In this document: one piece after another, positions 21,733-32,385 of the stretch
Numbering within the stretch: position 1 is the stretch's first letter
Layout: each line of letters begins with the position of its first letter
DNA from: Pachysolen tannophilus NRRL Y-2460
Taxonomy: Eukaryota; Ascomycota; Pichiomycetes; Alaninales; Pachysolenaceae
Assembly: GCA_001661245.1 (NCBI GenBank)
Contig: KV454014.1
Coordinates: forward strand, 289,559 to 353,558
Reading direction: 5' to 3'
DNA length: 64,000 nt
Program-made: the position numbers and the translations under genes
The notes under the pieces: generated by a model
What the model was told of the DNA's origin: nothing
The model's database searches: none
The model's input: the letters and a program-made list of their open reading frames with translations, nothing else

Positions 21733-22854
21733 ATGCTTTCTTCATCAAGAATTTTCTCTACAGCTAGTAAAGAACCACTTAGATTCTTAAGATTTAGTTC
21801 TACTGCTCCTGTTATTCCAAAGACACAAAAAGGTGTTATTTTTTACAAAAATAATGGACCTTTAGAATATAAGGATATTCCTGTTCCTACACCTAAACCA
21901 ACAGAAATTTTGATTAATGTCAAGTATTCAGGTGTTTGTCATACTGATTTACATGCTTGGAAAGGTGATTGGCCATTACCAGTGAAATTACCTTTAGTTG
22001 GTGGTCATGAAGGTGCTGGTGTTGTTGTTGCCAAAGGTGCTTTGGTAAACAATTTTGAAATTGGTGATTTAGCTGGTATTAAATGGTTAAATGGTTCTTG
22101 TATGACTTGTGAATTTTGTGAAGAAAGTAATGAATCAAATTGTCCTGATGCAGATTTATCTGGTTACACACATGATGGTTCTTTCCAACAATATGCTACT
22201 GCTGATGCTGTTCAAGCTGCTAAATTAGAACCAGGTACAGATTTGGCTACTGTAGCTCCAATCTTGTGTGCTGGTATCACTGTCTACAAGGCTTTAAAAA
22301 CTGCAGATTTAAGAGCTGGCCAATGGGTAGCCATTTCTGGTGCTGCTGGTGGTTTAGGTTCCTTGGCTGTTCAATATGCAAAAGCATTGGGTCTTAGAGT
22401 CCTTGGTATTGATGGTGGTCCAGGTAAAGAAGAATTATTTAAATCTTTAGGTGGTGATGTCTTTATCGATTTTACAAAGACAAAAGATCAAAATAAAGAT
22501 ATCATTGCTGCCACTAACGGTGGTCCTCATGGTGTCATCAATGTCTCTGTCTCTGAAAGAGCAATCCAAGCATCAACTGAGTATGTAAGACCATGTGGTA
22601 CTGTTGTCTTGGTTGGTATGCCAGCTGGTGCAGTATGTGCTTCTTCAGTCTTCAACCACGTTGTTAAATCCATCAAGATTAAAGGTTCTTATGTTGGTAA
22701 CAGAGCTGATACTAGAGAGGCATTGGACTTCTTTGATAGAGGTTTGATCAAGTCTCCTATCACTGTTGCAGGATTGTCTGAACTTCCACAAATTTTCGAA
22801 AAAATGGAAGCTGGTAAGATTCTTGGACGTTATGTCGTTGATACATCTCGTTAA
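21733..22854 (+). CDS. ADH3: Zinc alcohol dehydrogenase, mitochondrial isoform
   Basis: NAD-dependent interconversion of ethanol and acetaldehyde. The ATG at 21733 gives 373 residues. The first 30 or so ([20 protein letters not shown]) are rich in Ser and Arg without acidic residues except one Glu, typical of a matrix-targeting peptide. Catalytic zinc ligands are in [10 protein letters not shown] and GGHEGAGVV. Structural zinc cysteines lie in [15 protein letters not shown]. The NAD-binding glycines are in [19 protein letters not shown]. The presequence and the position near YPF1/NAM7 both match S. cerevisiae ADH3 (YMR083W). Codon use is more biased than in the neighbours, as expected for a highly expressed enzyme. 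Confidence 0.9.
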   Translation: MLSSSRIFSTASKEPLRFLRFSSTAPVIPKTQKGVIFYKNNGPLEYKDIPVPTPKPTEILINVKYSGVCHTDLHAWKGDWPLPVKLPLVGGHEGAGVVVAKGALVNNFEIGDLAGIKWLNGSCMTCEFCEESNESNCPDADLSGYTHDGSFQQYATADAVQAAKLEPGTDLATVAPILCAGITVYKALKTADLRAGQWVAISGAAGGLGSLAVQYAKALGLRVLGIDGGPGKEELFKSLGGDVFIDFTKTKDQNKDIIAATNGGPHGVINVSVSERAIQASTEYVRPCGTVVLVGMPAGAVCASSVFNHVVKSIKIKGSYVGNRADTREALDFFDRGLIKSPITVAGLSELPQIFEKMEAGKILGRYVVDTSR

Positions 22855-23194
22855 GAAAAGAGAATCTTCTTTCACTTTTTTTTACTTGAAAGTTGAATTT
22901 TTATAGTTTATTAAAATTGAATGAATTATGTCCCTTTTTATTTTAGTTTTTTTGTTATTCCTTTACTTAAAAAAAGAAAAAAAAAATGAAAACTCGTTTT
23001 AAACTAATACAATCTCTCGTATTTTAATATGTTTTATACCTCTTCTTGAAACATTTTTTAACTTCTGGACATAAATATTTATGTACGTGAAAAACCCCAA
23101 AAAATATTTGTTTTTTATAATGAAAAGTTCTTTTAAAAAGAATAAAGAGTTATTAATTAAATAACAATTAAAAGATAGATTTAGATAGTAAAAG
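22855..23194. other. ADH-VPS75 intergenic region
   Basis: AT-rich with A/T tracts; no gene or recognised site. It contains the ADH 3' end and the VPS75 promoter. Confidence 0.4.
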
Positions 23195-24110
23195 ATGTCA
23201 GCATTTGATGAATTAGCAGCTGAAGAAGAGTATGTAAAATTGAATGAAAAAAAAATAGAAATATAATACTAATTTTTTTTTTTATTTTTTTCTCTATAGC
23301 AAATTACTTGAAAAAGTCTTGATAGGTTTAGCAGAATGTGAACAAGATATGGATGAAGCTGAAAAAGATTCAGAGATATATAGGATCAATAAGACTCAGT
23401 CGATTTATCTGAAAAGACGTTGTTTATTAGTACAAATCCCCAAGTTTTGGTATATTGTATTGGCTCAAAATGAAGATTTTTCAGAATATATATCTACTGA
23501 TGATTTAAAATATTTAGAATATATTAAAGATATTTATGTTGAATGGATGATTGATGCTGAAGGTAAAAAATCTAAAAATCCAAGGGATTTTTCTATTACA
23601 TTTGAATTTGAATCAATTGATGAAAAAGAAATTAAAAATCAAAAAATTGTGAAAAAATTTCAAACTGTTAATGATTCAGAAAATGGTGAAGAAAAATTAA
23701 TATCATCACCTACAAAAATTGAATGGCCTTATGATTATGATTCAATTAATCCAAATAAGATTGAGGATAAAACTTCAAAAGAAGGTAAGAAAAATTATAG
23801 ACTGGGAATGAGATCATTTTTTGCTTGGTTTAAATGGACAGGTTTAAAACCTGGTAAAGAATTTAGAAATGGTGAAGAATTAGCTAGATTAATTACTGAT
23901 GATTTGTTTCCATACTCTGTTAAATACTATACTGAGGCAATGCCTGGAATAGGTGATGATGATGATGATGATAGTTCAAGTGAAGAATTGGATTTGAGTG
24001 ATGATGAAGAAATTGAAGATCAAGAGAATGATATTGAGAAAAATAATAAAAAACGAGTTTTAGAAGATAAAGATCAAATAGATAAACTGTTAAAGAAAAA
24101 GATGAAATAA
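23195..24110 (+). CDS. VPS75: Vps75, NAP-family histone chaperone (two exons)
   Basis: Nuclear H3-H4 chaperone that stimulates acetylation by Rtt109. Exons 23195-23229 and 23300-24110 join as MSAFDELAAEE-D-KLLEKVLIGLAECEQDMDEAE, giving 281 residues. NAP-fold landmarks match S. cerevisiae Vps75 closely: IPKFWYIVLAQNEDF, DDLKYLEYIKDIYVEW, RDFSITFEF, IEWPYDYDSINPNKI, FFAWFKWTGLKPGKEF and PYSVKYYTEA. An acidic tail and a terminal basic cluster (KRVLEDKDQIDKLLKKKMK) follow, the usual nuclear-chaperone arrangement. Without the short first exon the protein lacks an ATG start. Convergent with RPA49 across 101 bp; both lie close together in S. cerevisiae (YNL246W, YNL248C). Confidence 0.93.
23230..23299 (+). 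other. VPS75 intron
   Basis: 70 nt: 5' site GTATGT, branch-like TACTAAT at 23267-23273, 3' end ATAG at 23296-23299. The branch differs from TACTAAC in its last base. Confidence 0.8.
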
Positions 24111-24160
24111 AATTATTTTTGAAATTAAATTAATATAATAATAGAGCAAGCAAATATATT

Positions 24161-24191
<31 letters not shown>

Positions 24192-24211
24192 TTATGAATT
24201 CAAATTTTTAC

Positions 24212-25489
24212 TTAACGACCACCTCTTCTTCCTTTTCTAGCAGTTTCTGGGACTTTAAATGGTACTTTTAATGTAGCAATTTTATATGTAGATGCAATAC
24301 TTTTTGAAATACCAAAAGCTTCAGCTTGACTAACTGAACAATTTTTAACAGTACACCCTAAAGCTCTAAATAAACTAACCAATTTACTATGTTTTAAAGA
24401 TAATTCTTGTGCTAATGGTGAAACTTCAACTATAAAATTATCGATATGCAAGATTAAAGACAAGATATAACATAACAATTTATCTTCATGATGTGGATCT
24501 ATTATAAAACTTCTATCTTTTGATCTACCAAATTGTCCAGGTCTTGGGATTGTAAATCTTTCCAATATTCCATCAATTAAAATTTCTGATGGTTCATTTA
24601 AATTTGTAGATAATTTTGATTTATTATTATCTCTTTTATTTGCATAAACACCTAATAATAAAGATAAATAAAATATTAAAGTTAATTTCAATTTTTTATT
24701 TGATGATGAATCATTAATAATTTGTCCTAAACGTTTATTTAAATATTGAGATTTCCCATATGGTAATATTTCTAAAATTTTTTTTAAATCTGATTCTTTT
24801 AAAATTGAATCAATACGTATAATTGAAAATTCTTTCTTTGGTATTATATTATGAATTGGATAAATATCTTCAACATTTTTAGCATCCAGGTTATATATAG
24901 GAATTGGTCTTTCTTTTTCAACTTCTTTATTTAAATCTTCCTTTGCAGGTAGTTTTTCAGTTGTTGATTTAATTGAATCAATTATATCTAATTCATTTTC
25001 TTCTAATTTTTCAGAATCAATTTTATTTTTTTCTAAATCATTAATCAGTTTCTTTGCTCTTTTAGTACCAAATTCTTCACCTAATAAATTTCTTTTAATA
25101 TTATTTTTAACATTTTGATGTTTAATTTTTGGACCTATTAATTTTCTCTTTCTCTTTGATGTTACAGTAGATAATAATAAAGGTGATTTATCAAATAATT
25201 CAAGTGTCTTCCTTGTTGGATCATACAAAGCAACACAATACTGATTCATATCATCACTAGCTAAACTATTACCATTATATTCCAAATGATCATTTTCACC
25301 ATGTAATATAAATTCATTATTATTATTTTGAGAATGTTTCTTATTACGATAAACTTTAAAATTTGTATTTTCAGGAATATTTAATCCATTAAAAAAACTT
25401 CCAACAACAAAATTAGATGGATCTTCAGAGTATGAAGCCACTTTCAATGTAGATACATTATCTTGACCACCACTATTACTCTTTGTCAT
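24212..25489 (-). CDS. RPA49: RNA polymerase I subunit A49
   Basis: Pol I-specific subunit that, with A34.5, forms the TFIIF-like module and whose tandem winged-helix end acts like TFIIE in rRNA transcription. The first in-frame ATG is at 25489, giving 425 residues (S. cerevisiae 415). The dimerisation module shows VVGSFFNGLNIPENTNFKVY and EFILHGENDHLEYNG. The linker has LGEEFGTKRAKKLINDLEKN. The C-terminal winged helices include IIPKKEFSIIRIDSILKE, LIFYLSLLLGVYANKR, ILIDGILERFTIPRPGQFGR and SQAEAFGISKSIASTYKIAT. It ends in a basic RKGRRGGR. Divergent from KGD1 across 2.1 kb, with an E-box about 155 bp upstream. Confidence 0.96.
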   Translation of the reverse strand: MTKSNSGGQDNVSTLKVASYSEDPSNFVVGSFFNGLNIPENTNFKVYRNKKHSQNNNNEFILHGENDHLEYNGNSLASDDMNQYCVALYDPTRKTLELFDKSPLLLSTVTSKRKRKLIGPKIKHQNVKNNIKRNLLGEEFGTKRAKKLINDLEKNKIDSEKLEENELDIIDSIKSTTEKLPAKEDLNKEVEKERPIPIYNLDAKNVEDIYPIHNIIPKKEFSIIRIDSILKESDLKKILEILPYGKSQYLNKRLGQIINDSSSNKKLKLTLIFYLSLLLGVYANKRDNNKSKLSTNLNEPSEILIDGILERFTIPRPGQFGRSKDRSFIIDPHHEDKLLCYILSLILHIDNFIVEVSPLAQELSLKHSKLVSLFRALGCTVKNCSVSQAEAFGISKSIASTYKIATLKVPFKVPETARKGRRGGR

Positions 25490-25643
25490 ATCCAACTTTT
25501 TCCAACTTTTTCCAACTCCTTCTTCAAGAATTAATTCAATAAAACAAGTTCTTTATAATAATAATTATATCCGCCAAATTTTTTTCTTTATTTTATTTCG
25601 GTACTAAAGAAAAAGAAGAAATAAAAATTTTTTTTCTCTTTAT

Positions 25644-25649
25644 CACGTG
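25644..25649. promoter_or_regulatory. E-box CACGTG upstream of RPA49
   Basis: ATCACGTGAT is a perfect ten-base palindrome, the preferred Cbf1 context. Use as a Cbf1 site is inference. Confidence 0.4.
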
Positions 25650-25720
25650 ATCATTAAAATTGCCAAAAAGGGAAATAAGTGTGATTACGTAATTGGTATT
25701 TTATTCATCATTAAAAACCT

Positions 25721-25768
<48 letters not shown>
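25721..25768. repeat. (ACAACG)8 hexanucleotide repeat
   Basis: Eight perfect ACAACG units followed by a short GAT run, about 230 bp upstream of RPA49. Noncoding. Confidence 0.9.
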
Positions 25769-25769
<1 letters not shown>

Positions 25770-27577
25770 TGATGATGATGATTAGAGATATTTCTTGGTA
25801 TGGGGGATACAGAACAAGATGACATTGTTTTTTATGTATTTGCAAGTGTATCTTAGAGTATTTCATTTCTTTGCGAGTTACTAGTATGTTTAATTACAAT
25901 TAGCATAAAGTCTTTATGTATGATATAGTTTAATCGATTCCATAATTCTGAGTATAATGGTATAAGATTTAATGAAGTAGAAAGATATATTTCCTGTTTC
26001 TCGAGAACATTGTATCATTATGGGCAAGTTTTTTCCTTCTTTTCTAATTAGTATTTGAAACTAGATGCGCATCGAAGGTTTTAAATCCCATCGTGCATAA
26101 TCTTGCCTCTCTCAAGATTCTATTCAAAGATTGAATAATAATTCGCAACGGTTTTATATAGAAATATAATCAGTATAGTATAACTAGAATTGAAGTGGGA
26201 GAAGTCAGTATATAGTGATTTTTTTCACAAATGTTTTAGGTTTTATAAACTCTTCTAGTTTTTTTTTTTCTTAAAAAAAAAACAGTTTATTCATATAGGA
26301 GATTCTCTATTTAATTTTTCTTCTCATATATACCATACCATCATGAGGAATTAGAGAAGTCAAAAAAAAAAAAAAAAAAAAAAAAAAGAAACAAATCTCA
26401 TAATAAGCGAAAAATATTATAAATAAAGAGAGAAAAGGTAAAATTTATTGTTTTTGAAGAAGATAACCATTATTGTTTTAAACCGTTTTAACTGATTACA
26501 TTACTATATTAAGAACTTAACTGTTAACTCATCTACAGCCCTCAAACAAAGTAAAAAAAAAAAAAAAAGTAAATAAAAAAATAAAAGGGCGTTCTGCTTA
26601 ATTTTCCCGGCGGAAAAAAATTGAAAATAATTTTCTGTCATTTTAGTAAAAGATCTTTTTAAGAAACATTTGGTAATAGTAGCAGAGGATAAACGGAAGA
26701 AAGAGAAAAAAAAAGAAAAAAGAAAAAAGTTAACGGATCCGTCATCGCATTTATACGCAACCAAAATAAAAACAAAATAAAATAAAAGAAAGTCGTGCGC
26801 GATGGATACCCCAGAAATACTATTTACAGCTAGGCAATATAGCACATAATAGTGTAATATAACATAGTACAAAGACGAAAAACATTACTATAGTAGCTTA
26901 CTACTGACTATATATTAATTATTATATAACCAATATATACTCAATAACATAACCTAAACACAATTAAAGAAAGCCAAAAAAAAAAACTATTTGCTTCTAT
27001 TTGATTTAAATCTTTTTTTCTTTTAAAAATTTAACTAACTTAATTTATTACTATTCTCTTTTTGTAGCATCAGCAAATCAAGTTTTTTACGTTTGAAATC
27101 AATACGGTCGAAAATGCATCCCGGCCGAATTTTTTTTCGGGGCCAACGATGAGTTTCGGACAGTCTCGGTATTACTATATAGTTAACTATATACATTTAA
27201 ATGAAGAAAAATAAAGAAAACTAAATTGTTTTAATAGGAAGAATAAAGAACAAAGGATTTTATTATTATTAAAATTATTATTTTATATTTTATATATTTT
27301 ATATTTTATATTTTATTTAAATTTAACTAATTATTTAATTAATTGATTTAATCAATAAGAATAATATTTTAAATAAGAGCGGTTCTTGAAAGGAAAATAT
27401 TTATTTATTTTTTTTTTTGTAGTCTTTTTTTTTATATATATATATATATATAATTATAAGTAATTATTATTTATTGGGGAAAAGAAAAAGAAAAATAAAA
27501 AAGGTTAATATATATATATATATATAATTATAGATATATAATAGACATTGAATTGCAAAAAAACAAAACAAAAAAAA

Positions 27578-30500
27578 ATGCTTAGAGCTTTCAAGAGTGC
27601 GATTCCACGCGCTAGAGTTATTCAAGCTCAAGTTTATAATAAAAGAGCTATTATTTCGAAAAATGTTCTTCGAGCTTATGCAACAAGTCCAGATAGTTTT
27701 TTACAAACAAATAATGCAAATTATATAGATGAGATGTATGAAGCTTGGAAACAAGATCCAAGTTCAGTTCATGTTTCATGGAATGCTTATTTTAAAAATA
27801 TGGACAATGGTGTTGCACCTTCAAAAGCATTTGTTGCACCTCCAAATTTGGTTCCAACTCCAGAAGCTGGAATTCCAGGATTAATGACTGAAGGTGCTAA
27901 TTATTCCGATGATATTATGATACATTTGAAAACACAGTTGTTGGTTAGAGCATATCAAGTTAGAGGTCATCAAAAGGCCAAAATTGATCCTTTAGGTATT
28001 GCATTTGGTGATGATAAAAGTAAACCAATTCCAAAAGAATTAACTTTAGAATATTATGGTTTTACTGCAGAAGATTTAGAAAAAGAAATTGAATTAGGTC
28101 CAGGTATTTTATCAAGATTTTCAACATCAAATAAAAATACTTTAAAATTAAAAGATATTATTGCTAGTTGTGAAAAAATTTATTGTTCAACTTTAGGTAT
28201 TGAATATACTCATATTCCTTCAAGAGAAAAATGTGATTGGATAAGAGAAAGAATTGAAATTCCAACTCAACATAAATATTCTGTTGATGAAAAAAGACAA
28301 ATTTTAGATAGATTAATTTGGGCTTCTTCTTTTGAAAATTTTCTTTCAACAAAATTCCCAAATGATAAAAGATTTGGTTTAGAAGGTGCAGAATCAGTTG
28401 TACCAGGTATGAAAGCATTAATTGATCGTGCTGTTGAATTTGGTGTTGAAGATATTGTTATTGGTATGGCTCATAGAGGTCGTCTTAATATGTTATCAAA
28501 TGTTGTTAGAAAACCAAATGAATCAATTTTTTCAGAATTTACAGGTTCAAAAGAATTTGATGAAGGTTCAGGTGATGTTAAATATCATTTAGGTATGAAT
28601 TATGAACGTCCAACTACTTCTGGTAAACATGTAAATTTATCCCTTGTTGCTAATCCATCACATTTAGAAGCTGAAGATCCAGTTGTATTAGGTAGAACTC
28701 GTGCTATTCAACATTTTAAAAATGATATTGGTGATTTCCAAAAAGCAATTGGTATCTTGGTCCATGGTGATTCAGCTTTTGCTGCACAAGGTGTTGTTTA
28801 TGAAACAATGGGATTCACTGCATTACCTGCTTATTCTACAGGTGGTACTGTTCATGTTATCATCAATAATCAAATTGGTTTCACTACAGATCCACGTTTT
28901 GCAAGATCAACTCCATACCCATCAGATATTGCTAAAGCCATCAATGCTCCAATCTTCCATGTTAATGCAGATGATATGGAAATGGTTACTTTTATTTTCC
29001 AATTAGCTGCTGAATATAGAGCAACATTCCATTCTGATGTTATTGTTGATGTTGTTGGTTACCGTAAACATGGTCACAATGAAACTGATCAACCTTCTTT
29101 TACACAACCATTAATGTACAGTAAGATTGCAAATAAAAAACCAATCTTGGATGTTTATGTTGATAAATTATTAAAAGAAGGTTCATTTACAAATGAAGAT
29201 ATTGATGAACATAAAAAATGGGTTTGGAATACTTTAGAAGAACAATTTTCAAAACGTACTGAATATAAAGCTACTTCAAGGGAATGGTTAACTACACCAT
29301 GGGAAGGTTTTAAATCACCAAAGGAATTAGCAACTGAAGTTTTACCACATTTACCAACTGCTGTCGATGAATCAATTTTGAAAAAAATTGGTAGTACTAT
29401 TTCTTCATGGCCAGAAGGTTTTGAAATTCATCGTAATTTAAAACGTATTTTAGGTACAAGAAAAAAGACAATTGAAACTGGTGAAGGTATTGATTGGGCT
29501 ACAGGCGAAGCTTTAGCATTTGGTTCTTTAGTATTAGAAGGTCAACATGTTAGAGTTTCAGGTCAAGATGTTGAAAGAGGTACTTTTTCACAACGTCATG
29601 CTGTATTACATGATCAAAAATCAGAAAATACTTATATTCCATTAAAACATCTTAGTGAAAATCAAGCAGATTTTGCAATTTCAAATTCATCACTTTCTGA
29701 ATATGGTGTTATGGGTTTTGAATATGGTTATTCATTAACTTCTCCAGATGCTTTAATTCAATGGGAAGCTCAATTTGGTGATTTTGCCAATACTGCTCAA
29801 GTTATTATTGATCAATTTATTGCATCAGGTGAAAGTAAATGGAAGCAACGTTCAGGTCTTGTTTTATCATTACCACATGGTTATGATGGTCAAGGTCCAG
29901 AACATTCTTCTGCACGTATAGAACGTTATTTACAATTGACAAATGAAGATCCACGTTTCTTCCCAAGTCCAGATAAACTTGAGCGTCAACATCAAGATTG
30001 TAACTTCCAAGCTGCATATCCAACCACACCTTCAAATCTTTTCCATTTATTGAGACGTCAACAACATCGTCAATTTAGGAAACCATTAGTTTTATTTTTT
30101 TCCAAATCATTATTACGTCATCCATTAGCTCGTTCTTCTTTATCTGAATTTACTGGAGATTCTCATTTCCAATGGATTATTGAAGATGTTGAATTGGGTA
30201 AATCAATTAATGAAAAAGCTGGTATTAAACGTTTAATTATTCAAAGTGGTCAAGTATATACTGCTTTACATAAGAAACGTCAAGATCTTGGTGATAAAGA
30301 AACTGCATTACTTAAAATTGAACAATTACATCCATTCCCATTTGCTCAATTAAGAGATGCTATAAACTCTTATCCAAACTTGCAAGATATTGTCTGGTGT
30401 CAAGAAGAACCATTGAATCTGGGTGCTTATACTTTTGTAGCTCCAAGATTAAGAACAGTATTAGCTCAAACTTCTTACAAAGATCTTGGTTTCCGTTATG

Positions 30501-30601
30501 CAGGTAGAGATCCAAGTGCTTCTGTTGCAGCAGGAACTAAGTCCATGCATTTAGCTCAAGAAGAAGCTTTCTTACAAGATGCTTTTCAAGCGAGTAATTA
30601 G
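27578..30601 (+). CDS. KGD1: 2-oxoglutarate dehydrogenase E1 subunit, mitochondrial
   Basis: Thiamine-diphosphate enzyme that decarboxylates 2-oxoglutarate in the TCA-cycle complex with Kgd2 and Lpd1. The ATG at 27578 gives 1,007 residues. The start ([20 protein letters not shown]) is a basic, acid-free matrix presequence. Family landmarks are [24 protein letters not shown] near the mature N-terminus, [30 protein letters not shown] (about 296), [68 protein letters not shown] and [13 protein letters not shown] near the end. The length and the termini match the family, so the stop at 30601 is natural. Confidence 0.97.
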   Translation: MLRAFKSAIPRARVIQAQVYNKRAIISKNVLRAYATSPDSFLQTNNANYIDEMYEAWKQDPSSVHVSWNAYFKNMDNGVAPSKAFVAPPNLVPTPEAGIPGLMTEGANYSDDIMIHLKTQLLVRAYQVRGHQKAKIDPLGIAFGDDKSKPIPKELTLEYYGFTAEDLEKEIELGPGILSRFSTSNKNTLKLKDIIASCEKIYCSTLGIEYTHIPSREKCDWIRERIEIPTQHKYSVDEKRQILDRLIWASSFENFLSTKFPNDKRFGLEGAESVVPGMKALIDRAVEFGVEDIVIGMAHRGRLNMLSNVVRKPNESIFSEFTGSKEFDEGSGDVKYHLGMNYERPTTSGKHVNLSLVANPSHLEAEDPVVLGRTRAIQHFKNDIGDFQKAIGILVHGDSAFAAQGVVYETMGFTALPAYSTGGTVHVIINNQIGFTTDPRFARSTPYPSDIAKAINAPIFHVNADDMEMVTFIFQLAAEYRATFHSDVIVDVVGYRKHGHNETDQPSFTQPLMYSKIANKKPILDVYVDKLLKEGSFTNEDIDEHKKWVWNTLEEQFSKRTEYKATSREWLTTPWEGFKSPKELATEVLPHLPTAVDESILKKIGSTISSWPEGFEIHRNLKRILGTRKKTIETGEGIDWATGEALAFGSLVLEGQHVRVSGQDVERGTFSQRHAVLHDQKSENTYIPLKHLSENQADFAISNSSLSEYGVMGFEYGYSLTSPDALIQWEAQFGDFANTAQVIIDQFIASGESKWKQRSGLVLSLPHGYDGQGPEHSSARIERYLQLTNEDPRFFPSPDKLERQHQDCNFQAAYPTTPSNLFHLLRRQQHRQFRKPLVLFFSKSLLRHPLARSSLSEFTGDSHFQWIIEDVELGKSINEKAGIKRLIIQSGQVYTALHKKRQDLGDKETALLKIEQLHPFPFAQLRDAINSYPNLQDIVWCQEEPLNLGAYTFVAPRLRTVLAQTSYKDLGFRYAGRDPSASVAAGTKSMHLAQEEAFLQDAFQASN

Positions 30602-31216
30602 AAACTCCCATCCAATAACTAATAAACAAGAACTGAAATCTTCTTTAAAACCAGAAGAATACAATCAATTACACCAATCAACCTCAAACATTAATAGATT
30701 CGAAAAAAAGGAAGACAAGGATAAAACCAAGAAGCAGAAAGGATGGGGGTGGTTTAATAAATTCTTTTAAGTGTTTATCCAAGTAATTTTATGTTTTTAT
30801 TTTTATTTTATTTTTATTTTATTTTATTTTTTTTTGTTTTGTTTTTGTTGTTCTGTGAGATTTTCATAAATTATCATTATTATTATTATTATTATTTTTT
30901 TTTTTTAATGTTGACTCATAATATTTCACATTTAAGTTTACGAAGTATCTTTTTATTTATATATTTATACACTTTTACATATATATTGATTACCATTGGC
31001 TTTATAATCTTCATTTAAGATCTCCATTTTCATCTCCATTTCGATTTCCTTCTCCACCAAAATCTTTTTCTCCGGCTAAAATCTGGGGCGGCTGAAAAAG
31101 AAATTTTTTTTGTTCTGATAAAAACGGGGCTTTCGCTGATTCATACAGAAAGTGAAAAATTTTTGATTCAGAACGGCCCACCAGACTATGAGTATGAGAA
31201 AGAAGAAGAAGTCATA

Positions 31217-31264
<48 letters not shown>

Positions 31265-31301
31265 TATAAGCTTTCCGAGAAGTATAGGTATCCTTTCATA
31301 A
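30602..31301. promoter_or_regulatory. KGD1-FSF1 intergenic region
   Basis: T-rich KGD1 3' sequence, a GGGGCTTT word near 31124, TGAAAAATTTTTGA at 31153-31166 and a perfect 54-bp palindrome at 31214-31267, just before the FSF1 ATG. A 63-codon ORF at 30579-30770 overlaps the KGD1 end; I could not support it as a gene. Confidence 0.45.
31214..31267. repeat. Perfect 54-bp palindrome with (AT)20 core
   Basis: ATAAACA (31214-31220), then 20 AT units (31221-31260), then TGTTTAT (31261-31267). It is symmetric around 31240/31241 and ends 34 bp before the FSF1 ATG. Confidence 0.9.
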
Positions 31302-32285
31302 ATGGCTTCATCTGTTCCAGGACCAAGACCGTTACCAGAGTCTAGATATGATTTAACAACTTATTGGGGTAGGGTTAAACATTGTGTGGGTATTTCTGAC
31401 CCCACCATGTTGTTAAATACATCAAAAGATGTTGAAAAAGCCAAGTTTTTAATAGGAGAATATAAGAATGGGAAGATAAAAGAGATGAGTCCTGAGTTGT
31501 GGAGGGCTAAGAGGGTTTTGGATTCAACAGTTCACCCGGATACTGGAGAAACTGTTTTTCTTCCATTTAGAATGTCTTCTTGTGTATTAAGTAATTTAGT
31601 TGTTACCGCTGGAATGTTAACTCCAAATATGGGTCATATGGGGACTTTATTTTGGCAAATTGCAAACCAATCTTTAAATGTTGCTGTGAATACTGCAAAC
31701 GCGAATAAATCTCATCCGATGACTACTCAACAGTTGATTACCAATTATGTCTTGGCCGTTACTGCTTCATGTTCAGTAGCTTTAGGTTTAAATGCTACTG
31801 TACCAAAATTGAAATCTTTAGGTCATAATACAAGAATGATTTTGGGAAGATTGGTACCATTTGCCGCAGTGGTGAGTGCTGGGATTGTTAATGTATTTTT
31901 GATGAGAGGTGAGGAAATTAGGAAAGGTATTACTGTATATGATAAAGATGGTAATGAAGTTGGTTTATCGAAAAAAGCTGCTTTTAATGCTGTAGCAGAA
32001 ACAGCTCTGTCAAGAATCATTAATGCAACTCCAATAATGGTTTTACCACCATTGATTTTAGTCAGATTACAAAAAGGTTTCTTAAAAGGTAAGAGTCTTG
32101 GAATTCAAACATTGGCAAATATTGGATTAATTTTTACAACATCATTAGTAGCATTACCATTTGCATTGGCAGCATTTCCTCAAAGAACTACAATGCATGT
32201 TAGTAAATTAGAAAAAGAATTACAGAATAGAAAAGATAAGAATGGTAATTTAATTACATCAGTTGAATTTAATAGAGGAATTTAA
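31302..32285 (+). CDS. FSF1: Sideroflexin (Fsf1), mitochondrial inner-membrane carrier
   Basis: Sideroflexin/tricarboxylate-carrier family; human SFXN1 imports serine into mitochondria and S. cerevisiae Fsf1 (YOR271C) is the yeast member. It has 327 residues, the usual length. Hallmarks are the N-terminal SRYDLTTYWGRVKHCVGISDP, STVHPDTGETVFLPFRMS, the Asn-rich NQSLNVAVNTANANKS and four to five hydrophobic segments, for example NYVLAVTASCSVALGLNA, LVPFAAVVSAGIVNVFLMR and TSLVALPFALAAFPQ. There is no classical presequence, as for carriers of this kind. Convergent with the downstream oxidoreductase across only 100 bp. In S. cerevisiae it neighbours YTM1, which here lies about 31 kb away. Confidence 0.94.
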   Translation: MASSVPGPRPLPESRYDLTTYWGRVKHCVGISDPTMLLNTSKDVEKAKFLIGEYKNGKIKEMSPELWRAKRVLDSTVHPDTGETVFLPFRMSSCVLSNLVVTAGMLTPNMGHMGTLFWQIANQSLNVAVNTANANKSHPMTTQQLITNYVLAVTASCSVALGLNATVPKLKSLGHNTRMILGRLVPFAAVVSAGIVNVFLMRGEEIRKGITVYDKDGNEVGLSKKAAFNAVAETALSRIINATPIMVLPPLILVRLQKGFLKGKSLGIQTLANIGLIFTTSLVALPFALAAFPQRTTMHVSKLEKELQNRKDKNGNLITSVEFNRGI

Positions 32286-32385
32286 AGATTTTTTTTTTTT
32301 TTTCAATAAAAGCTAATTATAAATAATATATAGAATTGTAATATTTGTTGTAATAATAATTAAAAATTGAAAATAAAAATCAAAT

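Larger units (their letters stand above)
25490..27577. promoter_or_regulatory. Divergent RPA49/KGD1 intergenic region
   Basis: 2.1 kb with no supported gene. It holds CACGTG at 25644-25649, an (ACAACG) repeat at 25721-25768, A/T tracts, a GC-rich patch at 27101-27175 and three TTTTATATTTT-like words at 27286-27320. TA repeats lie near 27434-27452 and 27511-27526, just before KGD1. Confidence 0.45.

Noticed and set aside
26504-26872. 122-codon ORF in the RPA49-KGD1 spacer
   Set aside because: It does not begin with ATG, is mostly Phe/Leu from A tracts, and resembles no family that I know.
27286-27320. TTTTATATTTT words matching the S. cerevisiae replication-origin consensus
   Set aside because: They fit WTTTAYRTTTW but lie in a simple TTTTATA repeat, and origin consensus differs between yeasts. 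Without origin mapping I do not call an ARS.
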